NCBI GenBank assembly: GCA_035500675.1
Contig: DATJXA010000006.1
Span: 1-17,609, forward strand
Direction: 5' to 3'
Length of the DNA: 17,609 nucleotides
Source: JAGVPT01 sp035500675
GTDB taxonomy: Bacteria; Bacteroidota; Ignavibacteria; UBA10030; UBA8401
Shown here: positions 14,768 to 17,609 of the stretch, piece by piece
Layout of the letters: every line of letters begins with the position of its first letter
Position numbering within the stretch: the stretch's first letter is position 1
Notes under the pieces: model-generated
Databases searched by the model: none
What the model was told of the DNA's origin: nothing
What the model saw: the letters and a program-made list of their open reading frames with translations, nothing else
Program-made: the position numbers and the translations under genes

Positions 14768-16879
14768 CTACTCTTCTGCGCCTTTTGATTTCTCGAATTC
14801 CTGGATGATCTTTTCGGCAACTTCGTGAGGAACTTCTTCGTAGTGTGAGAACTTTTGTTTGTGAATCCCGCGCCCTTGCGTCATCGAGCGAAGCGTCGTC
14901 GAATAACGATACATCTCTTTGAGTGGAACCAACGCTTTGATGATCTGGTGCGCGTTATCGGAATCCATTCCGAGAATCTTCCCTCGTCGGCTCGAAAGGT
15001 CGCCCATGACATCGCCCATGTGCTCTTCTGGCACCATCACTTCGACCTCGTAAAGCGGCTCTAGAAGAATCGGGCGCGCTTCTTTGAACCCTTTCCGGAA
15101 AGCCATTTTTCCCGCGATCTTAAAGGACATTTCGTCGGAATCGACGTCATGGTATGAACCGTAATGAAGCGTCACTTTAACATCGACCACCTGATATCCG
15201 GCGATGACTCCGCTCCCCATCGCCTCGACAACTCCTTTTTCAACGGCCGGCACAAACCTTCCAGGCACGACCCCGCCGACAATAGCATCCTCGAACTCGA
15301 ACCCGGAACCGCGCTGGGTCGGCTCGATCTTGAGATGCACGTGCCCGTATTGCCCGCGTCCGCCCGACTGCTTTTTGTGCTTGTATTCGGCGTCGGGGAC
15401 GACGCCTTTAATCGTTTCTTTGTACGGTATGCGGGGCTCGACGACATCCACCTCGACGCCGAATTTTTCTTTCAGACGTTTGACGATGATGGCGAGATGC
15501 AGTTCCCCTTGACCCTGAATGACCGTCTGCTTCGTTTCCGAATCGTAATGGACGATGAATGTCGGATCCTCCTCATGGAGCGAGTGAAGGCCGGAACCGA
15601 TCTTGTCTTCCTCTCCCTTCGACTTCGGCAAGATCGCGTTCGCAATGACGGGGTCGGGAAAGACGACAGGATGGTACGTGATCGGAAAATTCTTGGCGCT
15701 CAGCGTATTATTCGTATGCGTGTCTTTCAGCTTCACGACGGCGCCAAGGTCGCCTGCGTTCAACTTTGTCACTTCTTTGCGTTCGCGCCCGTTCATGACA
15801 AAAACCTGTCCGAGCCGTTCCGACTTGCCGTTCGATTCGTTGACAAGGTCCAAACCCGCTGAGACCGATCCTGTCATCACTTTGAAGAACGACAGTTCGC
15901 CGACATGCGGTTCGGAGACAGTTTTGAACACAAAAAGCGAGGGGCCCGATGAGGGATCGATCGTGACGTCGATCTCCTTTTTCGATGCAGGCTCGACGCC
16001 TTTGACCTTGGCGCGTTCGAGCGGCGAGGGGCAATATTTCATTACAAAATTCAGCGCGTTCAGCACGCCAATATTGAGGACAGGCGATGCGGAAAACACG
16101 GGGAATACTTTACGCTCGAGGATCCCTCGCCGAAGGCCGGTCCGGATGTCGTCGTCCGATAACGTCCCGCTCTCAAAAAATTTATTGAGTAGAACCTCAT
16201 CGGATTCCGCTATTTTTTCGATAAGCTCTTCATGAAGATGTGCGGCGCGTTCCTGAAGTTCGGCAGGAATGGCTTCCTCGGTGAATTTTCCTGTCGACGA
16301 GGGAACGAACTTCAGCAGCTTCATCGCAAGGACGTCGACGATCCCCGTGATTCCCGGGCCCGTGCCGACGGGAAACGTGACGAGAACGGCGTCGTTCGAG
16401 AACCGTTCTTTCACTGCTCGTATGCTCTTTTCGAAATCGAGATTGTCGTGGTCGATTTTTGTGATGACAAATAAGGAAGGAAGGGCATATTCTTCGACGT
16501 ACTCCCAGACGATCTCCGTACCAACCTCGACACCTTCGAACGCTTTGAGGAAAACGACCGCCGTATCGGACACTCTGAGCGCCGACTTCACTTCGCCGGT
16601 GAAATCCGTGTACCCGGGCGTATCGAGAATGTTGACCTTCGTTCCGTCAATGTCGGTGACAAGAAGCGAAGCGTTAATGGAGATGTGTCTCTCGATCTCA
16701 TCGGGATGATAGTCCGAAACGGAAGAGCCGTCGTCCACCTTTCCTTGACGGTTCGTCGCGCCCGTTGCAAACAACGCAGCCTCGGCGAACGACGTCTTTC
16801 CCGAACCGCCGTGGCCGATGAGAGCGATGGTGCGAACTGAAGTGGGGGGATATTCTTTTTGCAGCGGATGCTGGCTCAC
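14768..16879 (-). CDS. elongation factor G-like GTPase, EF-G2 class
   Basis: This 703-residue protein has the EF-G order of domains. The G domain (about 15-285) has P-loop G-H-G-G-S-G-K-T (22-29), D-T-P-G-Y (86-90), T-K-I-D (140-143) and S-A-S (263-265). Domain II spans about 305-395. Domain III has G-Q-G-E-L-H-L (456-462). Domain IV has G-G-R-G-Q-Y-G (506-512). Domain V spans about 605-690. The canonical D-T-P-G-H is D-T-P-G-Y, switch I reads R-H-I-S-I in place of R-G-I-T-I, and N-K-M-D is T-K-I-D. These changes match the second EF-G class (for example Thermus EF-G-2) more than the main translocase. It is cytoplasmic and ribosome-associated by homology, but its precise role is uncertain. Start is GTG at 16879 with AAGGAG at 16886-16891. 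Confidence 0.92.
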   Translation of the reverse strand: MSQHPLQKEYPPTSVRTIALIGHGGSGKTSFAEAALFATGATNRQGKVDDGSSVSDYHPDEIERHISINASLLVTDIDGTKVNILDTPGYTDFTGEVKSALRVSDTAVVFLKAFEGVEVGTEIVWEYVEEYALPSLFVITKIDHDNLDFEKSIRAVKERFSNDAVLVTFPVGTGPGITGIVDVLAMKLLKFVPSSTGKFTEEAIPAELQERAAHLHEELIEKIAESDEVLLNKFFESGTLSDDDIRTGLRRGILERKVFPVFSASPVLNIGVLNALNFVMKYCPSPLERAKVKGVEPASKKEIDVTIDPSSGPSLFVFKTVSEPHVGELSFFKVMTGSVSAGLDLVNESNGKSERLGQVFVMNGRERKEVTKLNAGDLGAVVKLKDTHTNNTLSAKNFPITYHPVVFPDPVIANAILPKSKGEEDKIGSGLHSLHEEDPTFIVHYDSETKQTVIQGQGELHLAIIVKRLKEKFGVEVDVVEPRIPYKETIKGVVPDAEYKHKKQSGGRGQYGHVHLKIEPTQRGSGFEFEDAIVGGVVPGRFVPAVEKGVVEAMGSGVIAGYQVVDVKVTLHYGSYHDVDSDEMSFKIAGKMAFRKGFKEARPILLEPLYEVEVMVPEEHMGDVMGDLSSRRGKILGMDSDNAHQIIKALVPLKEMYRYSTTLRSMTQGRGIHKQKFSHYEEVPHEVAEKIIQEFEKSKGAEE

Positions 16880-16989
16880 TTTTTACTCCTTCATTATTTT
16901 TCCGCGCGTCATGCGATGCGAGGCGCTTCGCCCCCGCCGTACCGACGTCAACGGAATGATCTTCCCTTGGATGAAAAAGTCACTGAGGC

Positions 16990-17011
16990 GGCGTGAGATG
17001 AGGCTCACGCC
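16990..17011 (-). terminator. 8-bp stem-loop downstream of the DUF948 gene, possible weak terminator
   Basis: GGCGTGAG (16990-16997) pairs perfectly with CTCACGCC (17004-17011) across a 6-base loop, 15 bases beyond the DUF948 stop codon. On the minus strand a run of five T occurs only about 12 bases after the stem, too far for a classic intrinsic terminator. It may cause partial termination, protect the 3' end, or act as an attenuator before the EF-G2 gene. Confidence 0.35.
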
Positions 17012-17026
17012 AACTAGAGCGGTAAG

Positions 17027-17413
17027 TTACCCACGCAGACGATTGATAAATGCGGCGACACCACGAACGACTGTACCGATGATGCCTGCAACCTCCAACA
17101 CCGGCGCCTCGACCTGATCCTGGATCCGGCGCTCGAATTCCTCAATATTGTCCGCAATGTGTTTGAACGATTGAACGGAACTCTTGACGATCGTCATCTG
17201 GTCGTCGACGTTGACGGTAATAGAGCGGAGCTTTGATGTAATGACTTCCATATTCTCCAGCACAGGAATGACCCTCACGCTTATTTCCTTAACGTCAGTT
17301 TCCAAATGGCCGAGAATTGCCCGCACCTTTGTCAAGACGACGACAAGGTACACCGCGAGCACCGACAGCGATAGGACAAGGATAATCTGGGCTACCATGA
17401 AGAAAGAGTTCAC
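17027..17413 (-). CDS. DUF948-type membrane-anchored coiled-coil protein
   Basis: This 128-residue protein has one N-terminal membrane helix (about 5-27), then a long amphipathic helical region with V-R-A-I-L-G-H-L-E-T-D-V (31-42), repeated valine/leucine heptads and a C-terminal helix containing G-I-I-G-T-V-V-R-G (110-118). The plan matches the DUF948 family: short proteins held in the inner membrane with a helical rod, and no known biochemical function. GTG at 17413 is preferred over the ATG at 17398, because GGAG at 17420-17423 sits six bases before it. It follows the YtxH-like gene by 33 bases; DUF948 and YtxH proteins often occur side by side, which supports both calls. It may belong to an envelope stress or structural pair. 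Confidence 0.8.
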   Translation of the reverse strand: MNSFFMVAQIILVLSLSVLAVYLVVVLTKVRAILGHLETDVKEISVRVIPVLENMEVITSKLRSITVNVDDQMTIVKSSVQSFKHIADNIEEFERRIQDQVEAPVLEVAGIIGTVVRGVAAFINRLRG

Positions 17414-17446
17414 GGGAATCTCCGCTTAGTGAAAAACAGGATGGTA

Positions 17447-17609
17447 CTACGCTTTATTCTTTTCGCCCCGATAGGCTTCGGCTCCCGCCTTGACCGCGGT
17501 TTTGATCTTCGCCTCTTCCACACCGACGCGTTCTTTCGCATCGGAGAGAATTTTCTCCGCGTCGCCGAGGAGCGATTCGGCCCGTTTTCTTGCTTCGGAA
17601 ATCAGATTT
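17447..17609 (-). CDS. C-terminal part of a YtxH-like helical protein (truncated by window edge)
   Basis: The minus-strand frame is open from the window edge to TAG at 17447-17449 and gives 53 residues, starting N-L-I-S-E-A-R-K-R-A and ending R-G-E-K-N-K-A. It is almost entirely charged and alanine-rich helix, with lysine and glutamate in heptad-like spacing (A-E-K-I-L-S-D-A-K-E-R-V). This is the kind of tail seen in YtxH-domain proteins, which carry a glycine-rich membrane segment at the N-terminus. That N-terminus lies outside the window, so the family call rests on composition and on the adjacent DUF948 gene. Confidence 0.6.
   Translation of the reverse strand, partial: NLISEARKRAESLLGDAEKILSDAKERVGVEEAKIKTAVKAGAEAYRGEKNKA

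Noticed and set aside
15164..15862. A 232-codon open frame on the plus strand
   Set aside because: It is antisense to the EF-G2 gene, whose domains are intact across this interval; the antisense product has no recognisable motif.
16883..16894. Three-codon open frame (ATG AAG GAG TAA) just before the EF-G2 start, considered as a leader peptide
   Set aside because: It is formed by the ribosome-binding site AAGGAG itself and has no ribosome-binding site of its own.

Overview
The window appears to come from a member of the Bacteroidota / Chlorobi-Ignavibacteria group. The main evidence is a very large C25 (gingipain/PorU-type) cysteine peptidase that ends in a type IX secretion (T9SS) sorting domain of the FlgD-like form (W-D-G-R-D...N-G-V-Y-F-Y-R). 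Base composition is near 50% G+C by eye. Several starts lack a strong Shine-Dalgarno sequence, although others have one. The exact order or family cannot be fixed from this sequence alone.

All credible genes lie on the minus strand, so transcription runs from high to low coordinates. In that order: (a) 17609-14768 holds the 3' end of a YtxH-like protein, a DUF948-type membrane-anchored protein and a divergent elongation factor G of the EF-G2 class. (b) After a 266 bp gap, 14501-7748 is a surface-glycan cluster. It contains a Wzx-type flippase fused to a glycosyltransferase, a GT2 glycosyltransferase, two GT-B glycosyltransferases and a WecG/TagA/CpsF-type enzyme. (c) The C25 peptidase (7751-2409) follows directly, with a 4-base GTGA overlap to the WecG gene. 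(d) A 126 bp array of 18 in-phase degenerate heptamers fills nearly all the space before a small two-TM protein, then a ChrA-type chromate transporter and a tightly coupled monoheme cytochrome. (e) At the left edge are two 11-bp palindromes and a candidate promoter pointing left out of the window.

The most interesting reading is that glycan assembly and a PorU-like T9SS peptidase are made from one transcription unit. In Porphyromonas, PorU attaches cargo to a specialised lipopolysaccharide. Here the peptidase carries the catalytic His/Cys pair and also an ILEI/FAM3-type domain (residues about 1214-1340), a fold that binds GlcNAc-containing glycans in human POMGnT1. A sortase or surface protease that recognises the glycan made by its own operon is a testable hypothesis, not something the sequence proves. 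No glycan-initiating phosphoglycosyltransferase or Wzy polymerase is in the window, so the pathway must be completed elsewhere.

No tRNA, rRNA, CRISPR array, insertion sequence or phage gene was recognised.
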